52,951 bases of DNA from Nocardia kruczakiae NBRC 101016. GTDB lineage: Bacteria; Actinomycetota; Actinomycetes; Mycobacteriales; Mycobacteriaceae. This document shows positions 24,465 through 32,415 of the stretch, piece after piece; within the stretch, counting starts at the first letter, position 1, and every line of letters begins with the position of its first letter. A model generated the notes under the pieces. It had not been told where the DNA came from. It made no database searches and saw nothing but the letters and a program-made list of their open reading frames with translations. Both the position numbers and the translations under genes were made by a program. Location: the NCBI RefSeq assembly GCF_001612965.1, contig NZ_BDBL01000051.1, forward strand, positions 1-52,951. Reading direction: 5' to 3'.

Positions 24465-25946
24465 ATGGCTGAGCACACCACGACGACCGCGCCCACCGCG
24501 TCCTTGCCGGACACCATCGACGCCGAGGAATTGGCGATCTGCCTGCGCGTCCTCGACCAGGCCGCACTGCTCGACGACAACCACCCCGACTCCGTCGCGG
24601 TGCAGCGCGCGGTGGGGCACATGTTCAAGAAACTGAAGCGCCGCCGCCGCGATCAGGCCCGCGCCGCCGTCGCCGAAGCCGACCGGGCGGTGGTCGCCGC
24701 CACCGCCACCGGCTCCCCCCACCGCATCGACGACGAGACGGCCGGCATCCCGCTGTCCACCTCCGTCGACGGCGACGCCGCGGGCACCCTGATCCGCGCA
24801 CGGCCCTGCTACATCTGCAAACAGCGCTACACCCGCGTCGACCGCTTCTATCACCAGTTGTGCCCCGACTGCGCCGCCCGCAACCATGCCAAACGCGACG
24901 CCCGCACCGATCTGTCCGGCCGCCGCGCGCTGCTCACCGGCGGCCGCGCCAAGATCGGCATGTACATCGCCCTGCGGCTGCTGCGCGACGGCGCCCATAC
25001 CACCGTCACCACTCGCTTCCCCAACGACGCGATCCGCCGCTTCACCGCCCAGCCCGACAGCGCCGAATGGCTGCACCGGCTGCGCATCGTCGGCATCGAC
25101 CTGCGCGATCCGGCCCAGGTCGTCGCCCTCGCCGACGACGTCGCCGCGCAGGGCCCCTTGGACATCATCATCAACAACGCGGCCCAGACCGTCCGGCGCT
25201 CGGCCGGCGCCTACGCCGCGCTCGTCGAAGCCGAATCCGCGCCGCTCCCCGCCGGTGAACTGCCCGACACCATCACCTTCGGCCACACCACCCAGGCCCA
25301 CCCGAACGCACTGACCGCCTCCCTGCACTCCGCACCGGTACCGACCACCCTGTCCGCCGCCGAGGTCACCGACCTCGCCCTGGTCGCGGGATCCGCCACC
25401 CCCGAACGCATTTCGCGCGGCGTGGCGATCGATGCCGGTGGCCTGGTCCCCGATCTCGCCCACACCAACAGCTGGGTACAGACCGTCGCCGAGGTCGACG
25501 CCACCGAACTGCTCGAAGTGCAGCTCTGCAACTCGACCGCGCCGTTCCTGCTGATCTCCCGGCTGCGGCCCGCGCTCGCCGCCTCACCGGCCCGTCGCAA
25601 ATACGTCGTCAACGTCTCCGCCATGGAAGGTGTCTTCAGTCGCGGGTACAAGGGCCCCGGCCACCCGCACACCAATATGGCCAAGGCCGCGCTCAACATG
25701 CTCACCCGCACCAGCGCCCACGAGATGTTCGAGACCGACCGCATCCTCATGACCGCCGTCGACACCGGCTGGATCACCGACGAGCGCCCGCACTACACCA
25801 AGATCCGCCTCGCCGAGGAGGGCTTCCACGCTCCCCTCGACCTCGTCGACGGCGCCGCCCGCGTCTACGACCCGATCGTGCGCGGCGAAGACGGCGTCGA
25901 CCTCTTCGGCTGCTTCCTCAAGGACTACGAGCCGTCCAACTGGTGA
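24465..25946 (+). CDS. SDR-family protein with N-terminal zinc ribbon and altered catalytic motif
   Basis: The 493-residue protein has an N-terminal helical region, a zinc-ribbon-like CYICKQRY/CPDC pair (about residues 110-140) and a C-terminal Rossmann domain (about 150-490). The cofactor motif is ALLTGGRAKIGMYIAL and NNAAQT follows as expected for SDRs. The Ser (NVSAMEG) and Lys (TNMAKAA) of the active site are present, but the residue four before the Lys is Thr instead of the catalytic Tyr. The ATG at 24465 gives a normal N-terminus; the longer frame upstream is a shadow. Other members of this large SDR branch share the closing GCFLKDY-type tail. It ends in an intrinsic terminator. Confidence 0.82.
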   Translation: MAEHTTTTAPTASLPDTIDAEELAICLRVLDQAALLDDNHPDSVAVQRAVGHMFKKLKRRRRDQARAAVAEADRAVVAATATGSPHRIDDETAGIPLSTSVDGDAAGTLIRARPCYICKQRYTRVDRFYHQLCPDCAARNHAKRDARTDLSGRRALLTGGRAKIGMYIALRLLRDGAHTTVTTRFPNDAIRRFTAQPDSAEWLHRLRIVGIDLRDPAQVVALADDVAAQGPLDIIINNAAQTVRRSAGAYAALVEAESAPLPAGELPDTITFGHTTQAHPNALTASLHSAPVPTTLSAAEVTDLALVAGSATPERISRGVAIDAGGLVPDLAHTNSWVQTVAEVDATELLEVQLCNSTAPFLLISRLRPALAASPARRKYVVNVSAMEGVFSRGYKGPGHPHTNMAKAALNMLTRTSAHEMFETDRILMTAVDTGWITDERPHYTKIRLAEEGFHAPLDLVDGAARVYDPIVRGEDGVDLFGCFLKDYEPSNW

Positions 25947-25951
25947 GGTTC

Positions 25952-25973
25952 AGCCACGTCGTGGCTTTCTTTT
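25952..25973 (+). terminator. Intrinsic terminator after SDR gene
   Basis: AGCCAC-GTC-GTGGCT forms a 6-bp stem with a 3-nt loop, directly followed by TTCTTTT. It begins 6 bp after the SDR stop codon and is one of the few classic U-tract terminators in the window. Confidence 0.75.
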
Positions 25974-26025
25974 GAACGAGTGTTCCGGGGTTGAGCGATG
26001 ACACGGTGTATTGAGGTCACATGCG

Positions 26026-26052
26026 TAGATGCGCATATCTGCGTATCGGTAT
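26026..26052. repeat. 27-bp direct repeat, copy 1
   Basis: The sequence starts TAGATGCGCATATCTGCGTA and ends CGGTAT. It differs from copy 2 (26268-26294) at two positions and contains the palindrome ATGCGCAT. Confidence 0.8.
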
Positions 26053-26267
26053 TGGATATGCCCATCGACGTGCGACGAGGCTTCCGACCTCACAAGGGAC
26101 TCGAATCGCCCAGTGCGACAACAGGTATCACCGACGGCCCCTCTCCTGTAGGCCGCTGGACTACTCCCCCTCGCGAACTCAGGGCGCTGATTCCCCTGTC
26201 CCAGCTGTTGGGTGGTGCCGCTCCCCTATGGCTGCCGGTACCAAGACCATGCCCGTCAATAGATTGT

Positions 26268-26294
26268 TAGATGCGCATATATGCGTACCGGTAT
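26268..26294. repeat. 27-bp direct repeat, copy 2
   Basis: The sequence starts TAGATGCGCATATATGCGTA and ends CGGTAT. In this copy the core CGCATATATGCG is a perfect 12-bp palindrome, which looks like a dimeric regulator site or a recombination core. Confidence 0.8.
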
Positions 26295-26421
26295 CTTAGA
26301 CATCCAACCGCTGCCGCGATCGGAAGGCCATGGGAGGCAAAGACGTTCACCCGGTGTGCACCGCGGCTGATGACGAAATTCCGCGCAGGTGGTCGACGAT
26401 CGCTTTAGTCTGGATTACGTG

Positions 26422-26799
26422 ATGTACCGGCTGCTGGCAGATGCCACCGCGGGTGTGCATTTCCTGTTCATCGCCTACCTCGTCGTCGGCGGATTCGTCG
26501 CGTGGCGGTGGCGGTGGACGATCTGGACCCATATCGCCGCCGTGGCCTGGGGTTTCAGCACGGTCCTCGTCGGCGTCGACTGCCCCCTGACCTATCTGGA
26601 GACGTGGGCCCGGGAACGCGGTGGCGAAGCCGGCCTACCGTCGACCGGCTTCATCGCTCACTACATCACCGGCGTTCTCTATCCGCGCAGCGCCCTGGAT
26701 CTGGTGCGCGTCCTGGTCGTGGCGCTGGTGGCAGTCTCGTGGATCGGCTTCACCCGGCTGGGCAGGCGCTACCGATCACATCACGCGATCGTCGAATAG
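26422..26799 (+). CDS. DUF2784 membrane protein
   Basis: The 125-residue protein has three to four membrane segments and reads as DUF2784: MYRLLADATAGVHFLFIAYL, then AVAWGFSTVLVGVDCPLTYLE and the Gly/His-containing TGFIAHYITGVLYP loop (given here as separate motifs). The function of the family is unknown. The ATG at 26422 fits the family N-terminus; GTG codons at 26389 and 26419 are alternatives and no clear ribosome site is visible. It converges on a TetR gene with a 13-bp gap. Confidence 0.82.
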   Translation: MYRLLADATAGVHFLFIAYLVVGGFVAWRWRWTIWTHIAAVAWGFSTVLVGVDCPLTYLETWARERGGEAGLPSTGFIAHYITGVLYPRSALDLVRVLVVALVAVSWIGFTRLGRRYRSHHAIVE

Positions 26800-26812
26800 C
26801 ATCCGCGCGCGG

Positions 26813-27385
26813 TTACTCCCGGCCCATCGCCCGGACCGCACGGACGACGTCGCCACCGGTCAGCTGATCACCCGCGGGGGCGATCAGCCACTGCAGCGCA
26901 ATCCCCTGGAACAGCGCGAAATACAATTTGGCGACCGCGCGGGCGTCGCCGGCCGACAGGTCTGGATGCACCTCGCGCAGTGGCTCGACGAGCCCCGCGT
27001 AGACGTCTTCGGTGGCACCGGAGAAGTACTCTTGGGACTCCGGTGAGCGAGCCACCCGCACCCCGTTCTCGAAGCTGAGAATCAGCTCGTCCGGATGGTT
27101 CTGGATCACGTCCATCATGCCGTTCCAGGTGGCCTCCAGCGATTGCGCCAGGGTGCGCCCCTCCCCCGCGTCGCGGATGGCCTCTTCCATCCCGCGGCCG
27201 ATCTCGTCACCGGTCACCTCCGCGATGGCCTCGGCGACCAACCGATCCTTCGTGCCGAAGTGATAGCCGATGGCGGCCAGGCTGACCCCGGCCGCACCGG
27301 CGATGTCGCGTGCGGTCACCTTGGCGAGACCGCGCTCCAGAATCGCCTTCCTCGCCCCCGCCAACAGATCCTCTCGATTACCCAT
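26813..27385 (-). CDS. TetR-family repressor of the FAD monooxygenase
   Basis: The 190-residue protein has a TetR HTH (VTARDIAGAAGVSLAAIGYHF then GTKDRLVAEAI) and a helical ligand domain. The ATG is at 27385. A 102-bp region separates it from the divergent FAD-dependent monooxygenase and contains a perfect 13-bp inverted repeat, so the TetR most likely represses both genes and is released by a substrate of the monooxygenase. Confidence 0.88.
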   Translation of the reverse strand: MGNREDLLAGARKAILERGLAKVTARDIAGAAGVSLAAIGYHFGTKDRLVAEAIAEVTGDEIGRGMEEAIRDAGEGRTLAQSLEATWNGMMDVIQNHPDELILSFENGVRVARSPESQEYFSGATEDVYAGLVEPLREVHPDLSAGDARAVAKLYFALFQGIALQWLIAPAGDQLTGGDVVRAVRAMGRE

Positions 27386-27398
27386 AAGTCCAGGTTAC

Positions 27399-27461
27399 AA
27401 CGTCTTAGACATTTGTACTAGACAAACGTGCCAGGCGTATGGCACATTTGTCTAAGACGTT
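27399..27461. promoter_or_regulatory. Inverted-repeat operator between tetR and FAD monooxygenase
   Basis: AACGTCTTAGACA (27399-27411) and TGTCTAAGACGTT (27449-27461) are perfect 13-bp arms. A smaller inverted repeat, TTTGT-ACTAG-ACAAA (27412-27426), lies between them. The right arm ends 26 bp before the monooxygenase ATG. This arrangement suits two cooperating TetR dimers. Confidence 0.65.
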
Positions 27462-27487
27462 CGGACCAAGCGATAGGAACCGCCACC

Positions 27488-28732
27488 ATGAACACCGTCT
27501 CCCGCCCCCTGCACATCCTGGTTTCCGGCGGCGGCATCGCCGGCAATGCCGTTGCGCTGCAACTGCTTCGAGCCGGCGTCGCGGTCACCGTCGTCGAGCG
27601 CGCCACCGCCGCCCGCCCGGGCGGACAGGCGGTCGATCTGCGTGGCCCCAGCCGCGAAGTGGCCGAGCGCATGGGCCTGATGCCGGGCATCGCCGAGTAC
27701 CAGCTCGAAGAACTCGGCATCTCCTACATCGATCACAAGGGCCGCAACTACGCGAACATGTCGATGGAACACTTCGAGGGCAAGGGCCCGGTGGCCGAAA
27801 TCGAGATCACCCGGGGCGACCTGAACCAGGTCCTGCTCGACGCCGTCGCCGCGGCCGGCGGCGAGCTGGACTACCGCTACGGCGACTGGATCGAATCGCT
27901 GACCCAGGACGACACCGGCGTGACGGTCGAGTTCGCCTCGGGACGCAGTGGGCACTTCGATCTCGTCGTCGGCGCCGACGGTGTGCATTCGGCGACCCGG
28001 CGACTGGCGTTCGGCCCGGAGGAGCAGTTCAGCACGTTCCTCGGTGGCTACGCCTCGTTCTTCACGATGCCCACCCCGGCGGGGGTCACACCCGGCTGGA
28101 TCGCGATGCAGCTGGTTCCTTCCGCCGCGGTCGGCTTGCGGCCCGACCGCGATCCCGCCACCGCCAAGGCGATTCTCACCCTGCTCGGTGAGCCCGACCC
28201 GGCGCTGCGCCGCGATACCGCGGCTCAGCAGCGGCTGATCCACGAGAAGATCGGCTCCCAGCCGCACTGGCACGCGCCGACGATCCTGGCGGCCATGACC
28301 GAGGCCGACGACTTCTACTTCGACGAACTCGCGCGCATCGACATGCCCACCCTGGCGGCCGGTCGCGTGACCCTGGTCGGCGACGCCGGATACTGCGGCT
28401 CCCCGATGACCGGAATGGGCACCGCCATGGCGCTCGTCGGCGCCTACATCCTCGCCGGTGAGCTCGCGGCCGATCCCGGCGATGTGCCGGCGGCGCTGCG
28501 CCGTTACGAGGAGAAGGTCACCCCGTTCGTCGACAAGGCGAAGGAACTTCCCGGCGGCGGCATCGAGATGATGCTGTCCCCCAGCGATTTCGGCACATCG
28601 CTGCGCCGGACCGCCAACCGGATCATGATGTCGAAGCCGATGCGGCCGGTGATGATGAAGCTGTTCTTCGGCAAGACCGACGAGTACGAACTTCCCACGT
28701 ACGCGGCCTCCACCGCCGTGAGCGGCCGGTAG
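27488..28732 (+). CDS. FAD-dependent aromatic-ring-type monooxygenase
   Basis: The 414-residue protein is a group A flavoprotein monooxygenase. It has the ADP-binding fingerprint VSGGGIAGNAVALQLLRAG (about 12-30), the DG motif in VVGADGVHSATR and the GD motif LVGDAGYCGSPMTGMG. These enzymes hydroxylate aromatic or polyketide-like substrates with NAD(P)H and O2; TetX and rifampicin monooxygenases are relatives, but I cannot read the substrate. The ATG at 27488 fits the fingerprint position. A divergent TetR and operator suggest induction by substrate. Confidence 0.9.
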   Translation: MNTVSRPLHILVSGGGIAGNAVALQLLRAGVAVTVVERATAARPGGQAVDLRGPSREVAERMGLMPGIAEYQLEELGISYIDHKGRNYANMSMEHFEGKGPVAEIEITRGDLNQVLLDAVAAAGGELDYRYGDWIESLTQDDTGVTVEFASGRSGHFDLVVGADGVHSATRRLAFGPEEQFSTFLGGYASFFTMPTPAGVTPGWIAMQLVPSAAVGLRPDRDPATAKAILTLLGEPDPALRRDTAAQQRLIHEKIGSQPHWHAPTILAAMTEADDFYFDELARIDMPTLAAGRVTLVGDAGYCGSPMTGMGTAMALVGAYILAGELAADPGDVPAALRRYEEKVTPFVDKAKELPGGGIEMMLSPSDFGTSLRRTANRIMMSKPMRPVMMKLFFGKTDEYELPTYAASTAVSGR

Positions 28733-28739
28733 GCGCGGG

Positions 28740-29150
28740 TTACAGCTGGGCCGTCGTGCCCGGCGCCAACCCCTCGGCGAGCCGCAGCTTGGCCGCCACA
28801 TCCGACAGCAGCTCGATCGAGGAGGCGGACAGTCCGGCCGCGGTGGTCAGCAGCCGCCGCAGCACCGGATCGTCCACCGCCGCCGACACCAGGTCGTCCC
28901 CGGGGGCCGGATCTCCCGGCCCGCCGTCGTTGAACCGGGTCGATTCCACCGCCAGCACCCGGGCCACGGTTTCGACCAGCGCTTGTGACGGGTTGTCCCG
29001 GTTGCCCGAGCGCAGCTGGGACAGATAGGTCGCCGATACCGGATGACCGGCCTGCGTCACGCGAAAAGCCAACGCGCGATTGGTCATCCGGGTACCGTGC
29101 ACCTGCTCCCAGTGCGAGATGACCTCGTTGAAACGGTCCGCGAATCTCAC
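28740..29150 (-). CDS. EspR-like helix-turn-helix regulator
   Basis: The 136-residue protein has an XRE-like HTH with ALAFRVTQAGHPVSATYLSQL followed by RSGNRDNPS; the YLSQLRSGNR-NPS signature and overall length match the EspR family of mycolate actinobacteria. The C-terminal half would form the dimerisation region. The GTG at 29150 is the start; its ribosome site is weak. It converges on the monooxygenase (7-bp gap) and is divergent from the nucleoside hydrolase. Confidence 0.82.
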   Translation of the reverse strand: MRFADRFNEVISHWEQVHGTRMTNRALAFRVTQAGHPVSATYLSQLRSGNRDNPSQALVETVARVLAVESTRFNDGGPGDPAPGDDLVSAAVDDPVLRRLLTTAAGLSASSIELLSDVAAKLRLAEGLAPGTTAQL

Positions 29151-29295
29151 CGGCGAAACACCCCCAGGCCGCTGCGAGAAACCGCACGGACCACAACACG
29201 AGAAAATGACATGTCGAAACTACCCTCGACCGCATCGTTTCGCGCGCCGACAGGCCGGACGGGGCGAGCCGGCGGCGGGCCGTTACTCTCGCACC

Positions 29296-30348
29296 GTGCG
29301 GCAGACGATCATGGTGGACGTGGACACCGGCATCGATGATGCGCTGGCACTGCTGTATCTGCTGGCGGATCCGCAGCTGGAAATCGCCGGAATCGCCTCG
29401 ACCGGAGGCAATGTGCCCACCGCGCAGGTCGCGGCGAACAATCTGGCTCTGCTGGATCTGTGCCGGGCGCCGGCCATCGAGGTGGCGCTCGGGGCGGCGC
29501 AGCCATTGGCGATTGCGCTGCAGACCACCGAGGACACCCACGGCCCGCACGGGATCGGCTATGCCGAATTGGCGCCTTCGCCGCGCCCGCTGTCGGATCG
29601 TTCGGCGGCACAACTGTGGGTCGACACCGTCCGGGCGCGTCCCGGCGCGGTCCTGGGCCTGTGCACCGGGCCGTTGACGAATCTGGCCCTGGCGCTGGAA
29701 CTGGAACCCCAACTGCCGCACCTGCTTCGGCGGCTGGTGATCATGGGTGGCGCGTTCCGGCATCCCGGTAACACCACCCCCACCAACGAGTGGAATGTGC
29801 ATGTCGATCCGGAGGCCGCCAAAGTGGTCTTCGACGCGTTCTCGTCCACGCCGCAGGATCGGCGACCGATCGTCTGCGCGCTCGACATCACCGAATCGAT
29901 CGAGATGTTCCCGGAACATCTGCGACGGATCGCCGAACGGGCACACTGCGCCGGCGCCGCGATGCCGGCGCCCGGCGATCCACCCGGCCTCCGGTCCGAG
30001 GCCGGCAATCCGATCGTGCGATTCCTGATCGACGCGGTCCGGTTCTACTTCGAGTTCCACCAGCACTACGACCAGGGGTACCTGGCGCATATGCACGATC
30101 CGTTCGCCGCGGCGGTCGCGCTCGAACCGACCCTGGCGGTGCTGCGCCCGGCCACCGTGGACGTCGAATTGGCGGGCACCCTCACCCGCGGCAGCACGGT
30201 CGCCGATTGGGCGGGGATGTGGGGTCGCGCGCCCAATGCCGATATCGCGGTCGGCACCGATCCGGCCGCCTTCTTCGACCGCATGATCGCACGGATCGGC
30301 GATTTCGCGGCGACGCTGTATCCACCGGTGGCACAGGAGGTTCGGTGA
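29296..30348 (+). CDS. Inosine/uridine-type nucleoside hydrolase
   Basis: The 350-residue protein carries the N-terminal calcium-binding motif DVDTGIDDALAL of IunH nucleoside hydrolases, a central FRHPGNTTPTNEWNVHVDPEAA (read in pieces: NEWN and the HVDPEAA loop) and a final DPFAAAVAL. Such enzymes split ribonucleosides to base and ribose. The GTG at 29296 fits the family start; TACTCT lies 7 nt upstream and suggests a leaderless transcript. The stop overlaps the next gene (GTGA), giving an operon with an amidohydrolase. An upstream GTG at 29080 only extends into unrelated sequence. Confidence 0.88.
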   Translation: MRQTIMVDVDTGIDDALALLYLLADPQLEIAGIASTGGNVPTAQVAANNLALLDLCRAPAIEVALGAAQPLAIALQTTEDTHGPHGIGYAELAPSPRPLSDRSAAQLWVDTVRARPGAVLGLCTGPLTNLALALELEPQLPHLLRRLVIMGGAFRHPGNTTPTNEWNVHVDPEAAKVVFDAFSSTPQDRRPIVCALDITESIEMFPEHLRRIAERAHCAGAAMPAPGDPPGLRSEAGNPIVRFLIDAVRFYFEFHQHYDQGYLAHMHDPFAAAVALEPTLAVLRPATVDVELAGTLTRGSTVADWAGMWGRAPNADIAVGTDPAAFFDRMIARIGDFAATLYPPVAQEVR

Positions 30349-31232
30349 CAGTCGACGACGAGGAGCGGGCGGCGGTCGCGCGATTCCTGACCCGGGCGGA
30401 GCTGCCCGGAATCATCGACGTGCACACCCATTTCATGCCGGACCGGGTGCTGCGCAAGGTGTGGGCGTATTTCGATTCCGCGGGCCCGCTGATCGGGCGG
30501 CCGTGGCCGATCGCCTATCGCGACGACGAGCAGCAGCGGCTGGATACGCTTCGCGGTTTCGGCGTGCGGGCGTTCACCTCGCTGGTGTATCCCCACAAGC
30601 CCGATATGGCGGCCTGGCTGAACGAATGGGCCGCCGACTTCGCCGCGCGCACCCCGGACTGCTTGCACACCGCCACGTTCTATCCCGAACACGGCGCCGG
30701 AAGCTATGTGAGCGCGGCGGTCGAATCCGGAGCGCGGATCTTCAAATCGCATATCCAGGTCGGCGACTACCATCCGGGCGACCCGTTGCTGACCGAGGTG
30801 TGGGGGCTGCTGTCCGAGGCCGGGATTCCCGTGCTGATCCACTGCGGTTCGGGCCCGGCGCCGGGGACTTTCACCGGGCCGGAGCCGATCGCGGCACTGC
30901 TGCACCGGTTTCCGCGACTGACCCTGATCGTCGCCCACATGGGTCTCCCGGAATACTCGCCGTTTCTCGACCTCGCCGAGCGCTACGACAACGTGCACCT
31001 CGACACCACGATGTCGTTCACCGATTTCATCGAGGAACGAAACCCGTTCCCGCGCATCGAGTACGGGCGCCTGGCCGAGCTGGGTGAGCGCATTCTGTTC
31101 GGCAGCGACTTCCCGAACATCCCGTACTCCTACGCTCACGCGCTGGAAGCGCTCGAACGACTCGATCTAGGCGCGGAATGGTTGCGCGCGGTCTGCTACG
31201 GCAATGCGGCGCGACTGTTCCGGGTGAGGTGA
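30345..31232 (+). CDS. Amidohydrolase (Amidohydro_2 type)
   Basis: The 295-residue protein is a TIM-barrel metal-dependent hydrolase/decarboxylase: IIDVHTHFMPD holds the HxH metal pair, IFKSHIQV and VLIHCGSG follow, then IVAHMGLPEY and the closing acid in ILFGSDFPNIPYS. Members act on ring amides or decarboxylate aromatic acids; the substrate is not readable. The GTG start overlaps the nucleoside hydrolase stop, so a two-step route in which a nucleoside base is freed and then opened or hydrolysed is possible. A hairpin terminator lies just after the stop. Confidence 0.85.
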   Translation: MTVDDEERAAVARFLTRAELPGIIDVHTHFMPDRVLRKVWAYFDSAGPLIGRPWPIAYRDDEQQRLDTLRGFGVRAFTSLVYPHKPDMAAWLNEWAADFAARTPDCLHTATFYPEHGAGSYVSAAVESGARIFKSHIQVGDYHPGDPLLTEVWGLLSEAGIPVLIHCGSGPAPGTFTGPEPIAALLHRFPRLTLIVAHMGLPEYSPFLDLAERYDNVHLDTTMSFTDFIEERNPFPRIEYGRLAELGERILFGSDFPNIPYSYAHALEALERLDLGAEWLRAVCYGNAARLFRVR

Positions 31233-31235
31233 ACC

Positions 31236-31264
31236 GTCCGGGGACGAATCCTCGTCGCCCGGAC
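31236..31264. terminator. Hairpin between convergent amidohydrolase and meaB
   Basis: GTCCGGGGACGA (31236-31247) pairs with TCGTCGCCCGGAC (31252-31264) with one bulged base and an ATCC loop. It lies between the two stop codons (31232 and 31270) and could serve both strands. Confidence 0.6.
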
Positions 31265-31269
31265 AGCCG

Positions 31270-32415
31270 CTACTTCTCGTCGAAGGCGCGCAGCAGTTCC
31301 TCGGCTGCCAGGGCCGGGGTCAGCGAGCCGTCGCGGATCTGCTTTTCCACCTGCGCGCGAATCGCTTTCACGCCGGGACTGTCGGCCAGCCGGCGCAGCA
31401 ACTGATCGTGCACCATGGTCCAGGTCCAGTCGACCTGCTGGCGGCGGCGCTTCTCCGCGAACTCCCCCGCCTCGGTGAGCACCCGCCGGTGTTCGAGGAC
31501 CGTATCCCAGAAGGTGTCCAGACCGGTGCCGTTCAGTCCACTCATGGTGAGAACCGGTGGGCGCCATAGTGATTCGCGCGGATGGATCAGCCGCATCGCG
31601 CCCTGCAGTTCGCGCGCGGCCGCCCGCGCCTCCACCTCGTGGCGGCCGTCGGCCTTGTTGACCGCGACCAGATCGGCCAGCTCCAGAACGCCCTTCTTGA
31701 TGCCCTGCAACTGATCTCCGGTGCGGGCCAGGGTGAGGAAGCAGAACACGTCGACCATATTGGCGACGGTCACCTCGGACTGGCCGACACCCACCGTCTC
31801 CACCAGGATCACGTCGTAACCGGCGGCCTCTAGCAGCACGATGGTTTCCCGGGTCGCCTTGGCGACACCGCCCAGTGTGCCCGCGGTCGGCGACGGGCGG
31901 ATGAACGCCTCACGCTCGACCGACAGCCGCGCCATGCGGGTCTTGTCGCCGAGAATCGATCCACCGGTACGCGTCGAGGATGGATCCACCGCCAGCACCG
32001 CGACCCGATGTCCCTGGCCGATCAGATACATGCCGAGCGCGTCGATGAACGTCGACTTGCCCACGCCCGGAACGCCCGTGATACCGACGCGATTGGATTC
32101 GACGGCACCACCTTCGGCCGTCAGCTCGAGCAGCAGGCGCTGCGCCGCCTCGCGGTGGTCGGCGCGGGTGGATTCGACCAGGGTGATCGCTCGGGCGAGC
32201 GCGGCGCGCTGATTGTCGCGGATCGCACCTGCCAGTTCCGCCACGTCGATGGTCCGGCGTCGCCCGCCGCCGTGCGACTGCGGTCCGTCCACGCGCAGCG
32301 CCGGGGGCAGGCCGCGGGCGGTGGACAGGGCCTGGGTTCCGGGCAGCTCCGCGTTGGCGGGCAGCCCGGCCCCGGCGGGCGTATCGCCCGCCGGAGTCCG
32401 GTCGGCGTCGCTCAC
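31270..32415 (-). CDS. meaB: MeaB/ArgK-type GTPase, methylmalonyl-CoA mutase chaperone
   Basis: The 381-residue protein is the G3E-family GTPase that protects and reactivates methylmalonyl-CoA mutase. The P-loop GVPGVGKST, the Walker B-like DVILVETVGVGQSE and the guanine-specificity NKAD are all present, together with the ETI-EAAGYD region typical of MeaB. The GTG at 32415 overlaps the mutB stop (GTGA). It is the third gene of the mutA-mutB-meaB operon. Confidence 0.93.
   Translation of the reverse strand: MSDADRTPAGDTPAGAGLPANAELPGTQALSTARGLPPALRVDGPQSHGGGRRRTIDVAELAGAIRDNQRAALARAITLVESTRADHREAAQRLLLELTAEGGAVESNRVGITGVPGVGKSTFIDALGMYLIGQGHRVAVLAVDPSSTRTGGSILGDKTRMARLSVEREAFIRPSPTAGTLGGVAKATRETIVLLEAAGYDVILVETVGVGQSEVTVANMVDVFCFLTLARTGDQLQGIKKGVLELADLVAVNKADGRHEVEARAAARELQGAMRLIHPRESLWRPPVLTMSGLNGTGLDTFWDTVLEHRRVLTEAGEFAEKRRRQQVDWTWTMVHDQLLRRLADSPGVKAIRAQVEKQIRDGSLTPALAAEELLRAFDEK

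Larger units (their letters stand above)
25974..26421. other. Gene-poor stretch with a 27-bp direct repeat
   Basis: No open frame here has recognisable protein character. Two near-identical 27-bp sequences (25 of 27 bases) lie 242 bp apart and are listed separately. Base composition is visibly less GC-rich around the repeats. The small frames near 25998 and 26021 resemble no family that I know. The 3' end (26380-26421) is the probable promoter region of the DUF2784 gene. Confidence 0.5.

Noticed and set aside
25998..26270. 90-codon frame in the gene-poor stretch
   Set aside because: No ribosome site, no recognisable domain, and it contains a repeat copy; no support as a gene.
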